This document shows, piece by piece, positions 1 through 6,709 of a stretch of 11,965 nucleotides of DNA. The notes under the pieces were generated by a model. It saw only the letters and a list, made by a program, of their open reading frames with translations, did not search any database and was not told the origin of the DNA. Source of the DNA: Desulfobacteraceae bacterium (GTDB lineage Bacteria > Desulfobacterota > Desulfobacteria > Desulfobacterales > SG8-13); NCBI GenBank assembly GCA_029287875.1, contig JARFQH010000408.1, positions 1-11,965 on the forward strand, read 5' to 3'. Made by a program: the position numbers and the translations under genes. Within the stretch, counting starts at the first letter, position 1. The number at the start of each line of letters is the position of its first letter.

Positions 1-190
1 CAGTCCGGAGGATGTCTTCTCCGAATTCGACAGCATTAAGGTGTTGGGCGTGCTGCGGGTTTACGCTCCGACAAATGCGGGGAAGCGATCCTTAAAATAC
101 GATCTTCACATTGTGTCTCCGAAAAAGGACCTGGATATCAGCCTCGAACAGATCGAGAAAGAGGCGCGGAGACGGTATCACATCGATTAA
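1..190 (+). CDS. C-terminal end of an unrecognised protein (5' truncated by window edge)
   Basis: An open frame enters at base 2 and runs 62 codons to a TAA at 188-190. The fragment mixes hydrophobic and charged residues (…VLGVLRVYAP…, …KYDLHIVSPKKDLD…) and ends in a charged, probably helical tail (IEKEARRRYHID). Codon use looks like the other genes here, so I take it as a real gene end and not a chance frame. I do not recognise the family; no catalytic motif or membrane segment is visible in this part. It converges on the minus-strand flavoprotein gene, and the long palindrome at 278-385 lies between the two. Confidence 0.6.
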   Translation, partial: SPEDVFSEFDSIKVLGVLRVYAPTNAGKRSLKYDLHIVSPKKDLDISLEQIEKEARRRYHID

Positions 191-226
191 GGGCTCACTC
201 AAAAATTCTGCCCTCGATCCAATCGT

Positions 227-243
227 TGTAACCGTTCACAGGG
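227..243 (+). repeat. Partial direct copy of the palindrome end sequence
   Basis: The 17-mer here (TGTAACCGTTCACAGGG) matches the left end of the neighbouring palindrome (277-293, TGTAAGCGTTTACAGGG) at 15 of 17 positions, exactly 50 bp away. It also matches, inverted, the right end at 370-385. It may be the remnant of a second, truncated copy of the same element. Confidence 0.5.
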
Positions 244-277
244 TTGCAAAATCCGATGCGTTTCAAACCACCTAATT

Positions 278-385
278 GTAAGCGTTTACAGGGTGCCGCA
301 GATGCAAGGCGTCGGGCACGCAGACGTACTTTTGTACTTCAAGTGCCCGACAACAAGGCAGATGCGGTGCCCTGTGAACGCTTAC
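278..385. repeat. Long imperfect palindrome, REP/MITE-like intergenic element
   Basis: The left arm 278-319 and right arm 343-385 are inverted copies with a few mismatches. They share perfect ends (GTAAGCGTT / AACGCTTAC), CAGGG / CCCTG, and the inner TCGGGCAC / GTGCCCGA. The middle (320-342) contains its own hairpin, GTAC-TTTT-GTAC at 326-337, so the whole 108 bp could fold as one long stem. It sits between two converging genes, where it could act as a bidirectional transcript end or stabiliser. It encodes no transposase and has no obvious target-site duplication. The style resembles dispersed palindromes I associate with Desulfobacterales genomes; that is recollection and was not checked. 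Confidence 0.7.
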
Positions 386-398
386 CCATCGTTTTGCT

Positions 399-2390
399 TC
401 ACCTCTTGAGAGTCATTAGGCGGCGGAAGATAGACTTGACGGTGGGAGTGAGGCGCGATCGGTTGTAGGCGTCGCCGCACTGACGAATGGCTTCGGCTGC
501 CGTCGGGTAAGGGTGAATCACATTGGCCAGTTTGCCAAGCCCCATCACGCTTTGCATCGCCACCGTGATTTCGCTGATCATGTCACCGGCATGGCTGCCG
601 ACAATCGTCGCTCCCAGGATTTGATCCGTGCCTTTCTTCACGTGTATCTTTACAAAACCCTCCGTCTCGCCGTCGACAAGTCCCCGGTCGACGGCGGAGA
701 ACTCCCTCGTGAATGTCGCAAACTCGGTGTTTCGCTCTTTCAAGTCCTTTTCGTAGAGCCCCACGTGGGCCACTTCGGGGTCCGTGTAGGTCACCCACGG
801 AATGAGGAAGTTGGAGAATTTGTCGCGGCCGAAAAACAGGGCGTTGCGGATCACCAGGCGTGCCATGAAGTCGGCCATGTGCGTGAACTGGTACTTGCCC
901 GCCACATCCCCCACGGCGTAGACATCCGGATTGGTGGTTTGCAGCTTATCGTTTACTTCGATGCCCAGACGCTCATCGTATGCCACGCCGGCATCCTCGA
1001 GGCCGAGACCCCTTACCGCCGGCTTGCGTCCCGCTGCCACCAGTAACGCGTCGAATTCCAGCGACCGTTCGGTCCCATCGCCGTCTTCTATTACAACCGT
1101 CACCGGCGGCTTTCCGCCGCGGTCCTCCACGCCTTTGTATTTGGTGTGAAACGCGAAAGTGACCCCGTCTCGCCGCAGCGACGTTTCGATGATCCTGGCC
1201 GCGTCCGTATCCTCTTTTTCAAGGATCTTGTCGCTGCGCGAAAAGACCGTCACCTGCGAACCGAAGCGTTGGAACGCCTGGGCGAGCTCCATACCGATGG
1301 GGCCCGCACCGATAATGCCGAGCCGGGGGGGCAACTTCGTCAGGTTGAAAATCGTGGCATTGGTGAGATACGGCGCTTCTTTCAGCCCCGGAATGCCCGG
1401 GATGGCCGCAGTACCGCCGGTGGCCACAACGGCTTTGGCAAATGTGAGCGTCTGGCCATTGACTTCGATGCTGTTTTTTCCGGTAAATCTGCCCCGGCCA
1501 AGAAAAACGTCCACACCGAGCTGTTCGGTGAAGCGTTTGGCCGAGTCGTTCGGCGCAATGCCGGCCCGGATTCGGCGCATGCGCTCCATCACGAAGCCGA
1601 AATCGACCGTGACCCGGCCGGTGACCTTGACACCGAATGCGGCGGCGTCGCGCACAGCCGCGGCCGCCTTGGCGCACCGCAGCAATGCTTTCGACGGTAC
1701 GCAGCCCACATTGAGGCAATCTCCGCCCAGAAGGTGAGATTCGATCAGCGCCAAACGCGCACCGACCCCCGCAGCGCCCGCGGCAGACACCAAGCCGCCG
1801 GAGCCGGCCCCGATCACCACCAGGTTGTAGTTGGGCTTGGGCGTCGGGTCCACCCACGCTTTCGGGTGGACGAGATCGAGAAGCCCGGTGTTGTGCTCAT
1901 CGAGCGGCGAGATGCCGCACGCCTCGAGGTCGACCTGTGAAAAGGAAGCCAATTCCGGATCGCGCTCCGGGATGGCAGGCTGGAGCGTGAAGGTCCGGTC
2001 TTCCGCTGCTGCGAGCGGTGCGATGAAATCCGCCCAACTGACAGCGCTGCCATCGGGTCTGCGGGCCGCCATGCCGTGGTCCTCATCCGCGGTGAAGCGG
2101 TAGAACAAGTTCTTGTTCTTAAACGGGTGGGCGTCCAAAACATGGTGAAACACGCCGGCATTCAGCATTATGTTGCCGATGCGCAAGGCGTCCGCCGCGT
2201 CGCCGGCAATGCCCTCGTTCACCAGCTTCTCGACCGCTTCACTTCCGACGAAGCACTTCGGGTAAGTCTTCGGCGGGATGCCATATTTGCGGTCGCGGAT
2301 GTCGAGGACGCTCCTCACGCGTGCGGCCAATTCTTCGAGTTCGCCGCTATCGAACGACGCCTCGGTGTTTTTGAGCTCTTCCGTTGTCAT
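399..2390 (-). CDS. DEP-domain / MerA-like FAD-dependent pyridine nucleotide-disulfide oxidoreductase
   Basis: This 663-residue flavoprotein belongs to the dihydrolipoamide dehydrogenase/mercuric reductase family. It should use FAD, NAD(P)H and a redox-active disulfide to reduce a cytoplasmic substrate that the sequence does not reveal. Domains: residues ~20-105 look like a DEP domain (FVGSEAVEKLV, then ALRIGNIMLNAGVFHHV and LFYRF); ~106-185 is a linker; 188-210 is the FAD Rossmann motif (VVIGAGSGGL); 223-234 holds the redox site GGDCLNVGCVPS with Cys225 and Cys230; 357-383 is the NAD(P)H motif (IIGAGPIGMELA); ~491-507 is the second FAD motif (YAVGDVAG). The C-terminal dimer domain carries the catalytic dyad His626/Glu633 in HPYPTAAE. 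The MerA heavy-metal-associated N-terminal domain and terminal Cys pair are absent, so mercuric reductase activity is unlikely. The start is supported by GGAAGG 8-14 bases upstream. It is transcribed alone; the nearest upstream gene is the broken YHS gene, 160 bp away. The family call is firm, the substrate unknown. Confidence 0.93.
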   Translation of the reverse strand: MTTEELKNTEASFDSGELEELAARVRSVLDIRDRKYGIPPKTYPKCFVGSEAVEKLVNEGIAGDAADALRIGNIMLNAGVFHHVLDAHPFKNKNLFYRFTADEDHGMAARRPDGSAVSWADFIAPLAAAEDRTFTLQPAIPERDPELASFSQVDLEACGISPLDEHNTGLLDLVHPKAWVDPTPKPNYNLVVIGAGSGGLVSAAGAAGVGARLALIESHLLGGDCLNVGCVPSKALLRCAKAAAAVRDAAAFGVKVTGRVTVDFGFVMERMRRIRAGIAPNDSAKRFTEQLGVDVFLGRGRFTGKNSIEVNGQTLTFAKAVVATGGTAAIPGIPGLKEAPYLTNATIFNLTKLPPRLGIIGAGPIGMELAQAFQRFGSQVTVFSRSDKILEKEDTDAARIIETSLRRDGVTFAFHTKYKGVEDRGGKPPVTVVIEDGDGTERSLEFDALLVAAGRKPAVRGLGLEDAGVAYDERLGIEVNDKLQTTNPDVYAVGDVAGKYQFTHMADFMARLVIRNALFFGRDKFSNFLIPWVTYTDPEVAHVGLYEKDLKERNTEFATFTREFSAVDRGLVDGETEGFVKIHVKKGTDQILGATIVGSHAGDMISEITVAMQSVMGLGKLANVIHPYPTAAEAIRQCGDAYNRSRLTPTVKSIFRRLMTLKR

Positions 2391-2549
2391 GACGATATCC
2401 CTTCCATAGGCTTTAATATAAAAGTTTGGACTGCGTTATCGGTCGTCGGCGTATTACAATACAGCCTTCTCCCTCTGGCCTTGCCCAAACCATTTTCTTG
2501 AAGCCTATATTTTACGTTTTTCCAATTTGCCCGCTGACCGATGTGCGCG

Positions 2550-3014
2550 CTATTTCACTACCCCCGGCCAGTTCATGTCTGCTTTTTGAATGTACCCGGG
2601 CACGTCTTCCAACCACTTCGCTTGAATTTCCTGGTTGTAGTTCAGGTAGAGCTTACCATCGACAATTTTCCATGCGTTCGGATCGATATCGGCGGTCTTT
2701 CCCATCGCCACGGCATAGGCACAGTAGCCACCGTACTGCGGGGCGTACTTTTCAGGATCGGTCTTAAAGAGGTTACGGTTTGCAGCCGTTGCAAAGTACC
2801 ATTTAGCGCCCATTCATTCGTATTCAAATTCCTTTTTGCCCTCGACCGGTTTGCCATCTGTAAAGTATGCAACCGGGTCATACCCTTTTGCGGCCTTGTT
2901 GCCGAAAAACGTTTTGTTAATCGGGTCCTTGGCAGACACGCCGTGAGGCAGCAGCGCTAAACAGACGAGCAGAGCCGTCACGCCAAAGAAAATATACCGC
3001 GTTGTAGTTTTCAT
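2550..3014 (-). pseudogene. Secreted YHS-domain protein interrupted by an in-frame TGA
   Basis: One continuous reading frame of 154 codons is interrupted only by a TGA at codon 67 (2814-2816). The first part (66 residues) begins at ATG 3014, preceded by AGGA. It has a Sec-type signal peptide (basic MKTTTR, hydrophobic core ~9-24, likely cut after …GVSA-28) and the motif GYDPVAYFTDGKPVEG (44-59). The second part begins with ATG directly after the TGA and holds the rest of the YHS domain: GAKWYFATAANRNLF, then YAPQYGGYCAYAV and DPNAWKIVDGKLYLNYN. Both parts together give a typical full-length periplasmic YHS protein (~150 residues), a family thought to bind metal. In relatives, as I recall them, the TGA position is an aromatic residue, often Trp, so TGG to TGA is the simplest cause. 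Other explanations are restart at the adjacent ATG, readthrough, selenocysteine or a base-call error. Nothing downstream of the TGA is decayed, so any loss is recent. Confidence 0.8.
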
Positions 3015-3434
3015 CTTGCTGTTTTCCTGATTTATCTGAGTGTGAAGCCGAGAACTGTGAATGAATAAAATCGCCAAATTATTTACTCAGTAGGGTATGG
3101 CCGATGGTTACGGACGTCAAGGGTGGCAAGTGTGGCCATCTCTTTAGTCTATCAAAAGGGTGACAACAAAAACGTATCGCCCGAAGAAAAAGCGGCCTTG
3201 ATAGTCTGTGTGTGGCGCCGAAGCTAAAAATTATAATGCCTTAATTAGAGGGTAGATATCTGCACACCATTTAGAGATTTAAGAGACCTCACCCTGCGTT
3301 CCGGTCACTCGAAACTTGACAATCTTTATTTCGAACACAGGTTTCGGCACTGTGGGTCGAAACGGCTCTGTTCAGACCTCTAAAGTGCAATTAATAAGGA
3401 ATAACCGCTGCGCCGGGGTTTGGAGGAGGTAAAT
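3015..3434. other. 420-bp divergent intergenic region between the YHS gene and the SDR gene
   Basis: This spacer should hold the promoters of both diverging genes. Visible structure: an interrupted inverted repeat CTATCAA / TTGATAG at 3149-3155 and 3198-3204, extendable to 9 of 10 pairs at 3146-3207; an A+T-rich stretch around 3226-3250; TTGACA at 3316-3321 with no convincing -10 at the usual distance; and the dyad at 3329-3362. GGAGGAGGT at 3422-3430 is the ribosome binding site of the SDR gene. I see no RNA gene and no convincing additional protein gene. Confidence 0.5.
3329..3362. promoter_or_regulatory. 34-bp interrupted dyad upstream of the SDR gene, candidate operator or RNA hairpin
   Basis: TTTCGA (3329-3334) and CACAG (3336-3340) pair with CTGTG (3350-3354) and TCGAAA (3357-3362). 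This gives 11 base pairs with a small internal mismatch and a 9-base centre. It begins 7 bases after a TTGACA hexamer and ends 72 bp before the SDR start codon. That position suits a repressor site overlapping the promoter, or a leader hairpin. No regulator gene lies nearby to match it. Confidence 0.4.
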
Positions 3435-4292
3435 ATGCCTTATTCAAACGAGGAAAATCTTCCGAAAGTTGTCCTGCCGGAGTGCCCTGCCGAAAAAATT
3501 CTGAAGGGACAGAAGGCCTTGGTGACGGGGGCCAATTCAGGCATCGGCAAAGCCATCGCCGTGGCTCTGGGGCAGGCCGGTGCGGACGTGGTTGTCAACT
3601 ACGTGCGCGGCGATGAGCAGGCCGATGAAGTGGTCAAGGTTATCCAGAGCTGTGACAGCCGCGCCTTTGCCCACAGGGCGGATGTTTCCAGTGAAGATCA
3701 GGTTAAGGCCATGTTCCGGAAGATGGTCGATGAATTCGGTACCATCGACATCCTGATCAATAATGCCGGCCTGCAGAAGGATGCTCCGTTTGAGGAAATG
3801 ACACTCGACCAGTGGAATCTCGTCATCGGCGTGAACCTGACCGGCCAGTTCCTTTGTGCCCGCGAGGCGGTTCGTGAATTCAAGCGTCGTGGCGTGGTCA
3901 AGGATGTCTCCTGCTCGGCCGGCAAGATTATCTGCATCAGCTCCGTGCACGAGGTCATTCCCTGGGCCGGCCACGTCAACTACGCCGCATCCAAGGGTGG
4001 GGTGATGTTGCTGATGAAGAGTGTGGCCCAGGAGGTGGCACCATACCGAATTCGGGTGAACAGCATAGCACCGGGAGCTATCCGCACGCCAATAAATACG
4101 GCGGCCTGGTCGACACCGGAGGCCTATGCCTCCCTGATGAAGCTGGTCCCGTACAAGCGCATCGGCGAACCGGAAGACATCGGACGGGCGGCGGTCTGGC
4201 TGGCATCCGACTACTCGGACTACATAACCGGAACCAGCCTGTTCGTTGACGGCGGCATGACTCTGTATCCGGGTTTCGAAGAGGGCGGTTGA
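3435..4292 (+). CDS. SDR-family oxidoreductase, glucose 1-dehydrogenase-like
   Basis: This 285-residue classical short-chain dehydrogenase/reductase probably oxidises a sugar or polyol with NAD(P)+ in the cytoplasm. Visible motifs: cofactor-binding TGANSGIG at 31-38, the acidic/adenine-side RADVSS near 81-86, NNAG at 109-112, Asn134, and the catalytic Ser170, Tyr183 and Lys187 (NYAASKGG). The C-terminal VDGGMTLYPGFEEGG closely resembles bacterial glucose 1-dehydrogenases (EC 1.1.1.47), which is why I favour that subgroup over a generic 3-oxoacyl reductase. About 25 residues precede the Rossmann fold, more than in minimal SDRs. I chose ATG 3435 because it follows a very strong site, GGAGGAGGT at 3422-3430; an upstream in-frame TTG at 3420 would place that site inside the gene. 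A 100-bp gap separates it from the glycosyltransferase gene in the same direction, so cotranscription is possible but not evident. The exact substrate is inferred. Confidence 0.88.
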   Translation: MPYSNEENLPKVVLPECPAEKILKGQKALVTGANSGIGKAIAVALGQAGADVVVNYVRGDEQADEVVKVIQSCDSRAFAHRADVSSEDQVKAMFRKMVDEFGTIDILINNAGLQKDAPFEEMTLDQWNLVIGVNLTGQFLCAREAVREFKRRGVVKDVSCSAGKIICISSVHEVIPWAGHVNYAASKGGVMLLMKSVAQEVAPYRIRVNSIAPGAIRTPINTAAWSTPEAYASLMKLVPYKRIGEPEDIGRAAVWLASDYSDYITGTSLFVDGGMTLYPGFEEGG

Positions 4293-4392
4293 TAATTTAA
4301 AAAAACTCTGCTCTAAAATGTTCGACAGGATTCATGGGAAATGATGCGATTGCATTTCAGTTTACTTACCCTGACAGGATGTCCGGTTCAAC

Positions 4393-5745
4393 GTGTCATC
4401 TAACTCCCGCGAGCAGTTGGTCATCTTCACGCGCTATCCCGAACCCGGTATCACTAAAACCCGGCTGATCCCCGTGTTGGGACCGGAGGGCGCGGCCGCA
4501 GTGCAGCGGCAAATGACCGAACACCTTCTGGGCAGCGTGTGCCGGCTTGTCCGAACGCGACCGCTTACGGTCGAAATCCGTTTTGCCGGCGGAGATGCCC
4601 GTCTGATGAAGACCTGGTTAGGGTCGAATTTTATCTATGCCGCCCAGGGAGACGGAGAACTCGATAAACGCATGACGGCCGCCTTGACGGCGGCGTTCGA
4701 TGCCGGTGCCAAAGCCGCCGTTCTCATCGGTACCGACATTCCGGGTATCACCGCAGAGATTATCGGGCAAGCGTTCGACGCACTTCGGCACAAAGACGCG
4801 GTTTTCGGGCCGGCGGTTGACGGCGGTTATTACCTGGTCGGCCTGCGAATGTGGGCGTTCGGGCGGGCGCTACCGACGCTTTTTACCGGACTGCCATGGG
4901 GTACAAACCGGGTGTTGGCCCTTTCACTGCAAAGGGCCGCGGAACTGACACTTTCCGTGGCGCTGCTGGATGCCCTCGAAGACGTGGACCGCCCGGAAGA
5001 CCTGGTCGTCTGGGAGCGGTTTGCCGCCCCGAGAATCTCCGTTGTCATCCCGACCCTTAACGAAGCCGCCAACATCAGTGAAACAGTACGGCGGGTGCAA
5101 AGCGCCCGCAATGTCGAGGTGATTGTCGTGGACGGCGGCAGTCGCGACGACACAACCGAAATCGCCGGCCGGCTCGGAGCTCTGGTACTGGCCGCCAAAG
5201 CGTCACGGGCTCGCCAGATGAACGTCGGCGCTGCTGCCGCCACCGGAAATATTCTGCTTTTTCTGCATGCCGACACACTTCTTCCCGAAGGTTATGACGG
5301 TCAAGTTCGCGGCGCCCTGTCACAGCCCGGTGCTGCCGCAGGGGCTTTCACACTCGGCATCGACTCGCCACTGCCCTCTCTGCGCATCATGGAGTATGTG
5401 GCCAACTGGCGTTCCCGCTTCCTGCAAAAGCCATATGGAGATCAAGGGCTCTTCCTTGCGGCCGAGACCTTTCGGACCATCGGCGGGTATCCCGACCTGC
5501 CGATCATGGAGGATTTCGAACTGATCCGCCGATTAAAGAGAAGAGGCCGTATCGTCGTCCTGCCGTTTGCGGTCACCACATCGGCTCGACGGTGGCTCAA
5601 CATCGGCGTCTGGAAAACCTGGTTCGTCAACCAGTTGGCGATCACCGCTTACCTTCTCGGCACCGCTCCCGGCACGATAGCCCGTTTCTATAACCGTGAA
5701 AAGGGAACTAAAAACAGACCACTTTCCCGCAGCGGGCTGCGATAA
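4393..5745 (+). CDS. Fused TIGR04282/TIGR04283-type glycosyltransferase (arsenosugar/rSAM-selenodomain-associated)
   Basis: This 450-residue protein joins two nucleotide-sugar transferase-like domains. Residues ~8-205 match the CofC-like family TIGR04282 (DUF2064): FTRYPEPGITKTRL at 12-25, GTDIPG at 113-118 and DGGYYLVG at 143-150. Residues ~214-435 match a GT2-fold family, TIGR04283: SVVIPTLNEA at 216-225, VDGGSRDDT at 246-254, a DxD-like HADT at 292-295, GDQG at 349-352 and MEDFEL at 372-377. These families, normally separate neighbouring proteins, were described as radical SAM/selenodomain-associated transferases 1 and 2 and are now usually labelled arsenosugar biosynthesis transferases. 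No arsM or arsS gene is in view, so the pathway link comes only from the families. The start is GTG 4393: the frame is closed by a TGA at 4372 and no ATG lies between; AGGA at 4376-4379 is a somewhat distant ribosome site. A soluble or membrane-peripheral cytoplasmic enzyme is likely. Confidence 0.88.
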   Translation: MSSNSREQLVIFTRYPEPGITKTRLIPVLGPEGAAAVQRQMTEHLLGSVCRLVRTRPLTVEIRFAGGDARLMKTWLGSNFIYAAQGDGELDKRMTAALTAAFDAGAKAAVLIGTDIPGITAEIIGQAFDALRHKDAVFGPAVDGGYYLVGLRMWAFGRALPTLFTGLPWGTNRVLALSLQRAAELTLSVALLDALEDVDRPEDLVVWERFAAPRISVVIPTLNEAANISETVRRVQSARNVEVIVVDGGSRDDTTEIAGRLGALVLAAKASRARQMNVGAAAATGNILLFLHADTLLPEGYDGQVRGALSQPGAAAGAFTLGIDSPLPSLRIMEYVANWRSRFLQKPYGDQGLFLAAETFRTIGGYPDLPIMEDFELIRRLKRRGRIVVLPFAVTTSARRWLNIGVWKTWFVNQLAITAYLLGTAPGTIARFYNREKGTKNRPLSRSGLR

Positions 5746-5882
5746 TTCAGTTTCATCCGAATCTTTACGGTCTTCTGTTTCCAACCGCCGGTGATCCGCC
5801 GGCCCTATCGGCAGGATGAGAGCGCGCCAAAAAGTAAGCAAAAACCGGAAGAACCATCATTCATGACCCGCTGCTCGGTTGG

Positions 5883-6704
5883 TCAACATCTTGGGTTTTC
5901 CAGCAGAATGTCGGTCAGGATCTCATAGCGGTCGAAAGGCGGCATGACGCAGGCACCCGCAAACCGATCACGGGCCAGGTTCAAAATCTCGATGGCATTC
6001 TGCGTGCCTTCGGCCACAGGGTTTTCGGCACGGCGCATGCGGTCCCGAACCCCACGTGGAACGGCAATGCCGGCTACATTATGGTGGAGGAACTCGGCAT
6101 GGCGATGAGAGCGCAAGGGGAGGATCCCCATGACAACCGGAATTCCGATATGCCGGACGGCCTCGACCAATTCGTCTGCCGCGGCTTCGTCGTAAAGAGG
6201 TTGAGTCACGACATAATGGGCACCGACTTCAATTTTTCTTTTCAACCGTTCGACCGCCTTTTTCAGGCCATTGGTCTCGGGGTGCGGATCCAGAACAACG
6301 CCCGTTCGAAGGCCCGCTGTACGGGTCATTTTAACCAGATCGAAGACATCAACATCACGCACCTGTTTTGTCTTCGACCGGTCTTCGAGGGCAACAAAAT
6401 CGCCTGTGGTTGCGAGAACCGTTTCAATGCCCAGAGCGACGGCTCCCCACAGCAGCCCCTGTAGACTCAATCGGTTGTGGTCCCGGGTTGTACAATGCAA
6501 AACCGCCGGTCGGCCCGTTTTTTGCTGGATGAGGGTACAGAGGGCCATGGCGCTCATGCGCGGTTTTGCCACAGGATTGGTAGCCACGCTGAAGCCGTCG
6601 ATCGGAAGAGTCTTAAGCGATTGCAAGGTTGAGAGAAGCACAGCGGCATTGGAACCGGCCGGCGGGACAACTTCAACGGTGATGGTAAACTTTTCGGTTT
6701 GCAT
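5883..6704 (-). CDS. metF: Methylenetetrahydrofolate reductase (MetF family)
   Basis: This 273-residue TIM-barrel enzyme should reduce 5,10-methylene-THF to 5-methyl-THF for methionine synthesis or, in an anaerobe, the methyl branch of the acetyl-CoA pathway. Family signs: EVVPP with catalytic-type Glu11, TTRDHNRLSLQG at 72-83 (folate/flavin face), the TGD signature near 100-102, and TQPLYD at 167-172. The length is that of the short bacterial catalytic form, with no regulatory C-terminal domain. I place the start at ATG 6704, preceded by AGGTGA six bases upstream. An upstream in-frame ATG at 6737 lies inside the preceding gene and would add 11 residues that precede the conserved fold. The peptidase gene ends 5 bp before this start, so the two are almost certainly one transcript. 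I cannot tell from the sequence whether it is linked to methionine or to acetyl-CoA metabolism. Confidence 0.88.
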   Translation of the reverse strand: MQTEKFTITVEVVPPAGSNAAVLLSTLQSLKTLPIDGFSVATNPVAKPRMSAMALCTLIQQKTGRPAVLHCTTRDHNRLSLQGLLWGAVALGIETVLATTGDFVALEDRSKTKQVRDVDVFDLVKMTRTAGLRTGVVLDPHPETNGLKKAVERLKRKIEVGAHYVVTQPLYDEAAADELVEAVRHIGIPVVMGILPLRSHRHAEFLHHNVAGIAVPRGVRDRMRRAENPVAEGTQNAIEILNLARDRFAGACVMPPFDRYEILTDILLENPRC

Positions 6705-6709
6705 GCCGC

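Noticed and set aside
244..468. Plus-strand ATG-initiated frame of 74 codons
   Set aside because: It runs through the long palindrome and then antisense into the flavoprotein 3' end; the coding appearance comes from the repeat and the opposite strand.
1146..1940. Long plus-strand open frame (264 codons) opposite the flavoprotein gene
   Set aside because: It is antisense to a gene with intact FAD, NAD and disulfide motifs; its product has no recognisable domain and is a G+C-driven shadow.
2779..2795. SECIS-like hairpin after the YHS-gene TGA, as proof of selenocysteine
   Set aside because: The stem is perfect but the loop (ACGGC on the coding strand) lacks a G in its first two positions, and I expect Trp or another aromatic, not Cys, at this site in relatives. 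Kept only as a hypothesis in the findings.
3120..3237. Coding-like stretch ending in NVSPEEKAALIVCVWRRS before a TAA
   Set aside because: No convincing start codon or ribosome site lies in frame, upstream residues do not look like a protein, and it overlaps the expected promoter region of the YHS gene.
3316..3350. TTGACA as a complete sigma-70 promoter for the SDR gene
   Set aside because: Seventeen bases downstream stands AGGTTT, a poor -10, and no better hexamer is at 16-18; the -35 match alone is not enough.
4339..4361. Stem GAAATG…CATTTC between the SDR and glycosyltransferase genes as a terminator
   Set aside because: It has only six pairs, a 9-base loop, A+T-rich stem and no clean T-run after it.
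5787..5803. GCCGG…CCGGC inverted repeat between converging genes as a bidirectional terminator
   Set aside because: Five pairs only, with no U-run on either strand; such short pairs are common in this composition.
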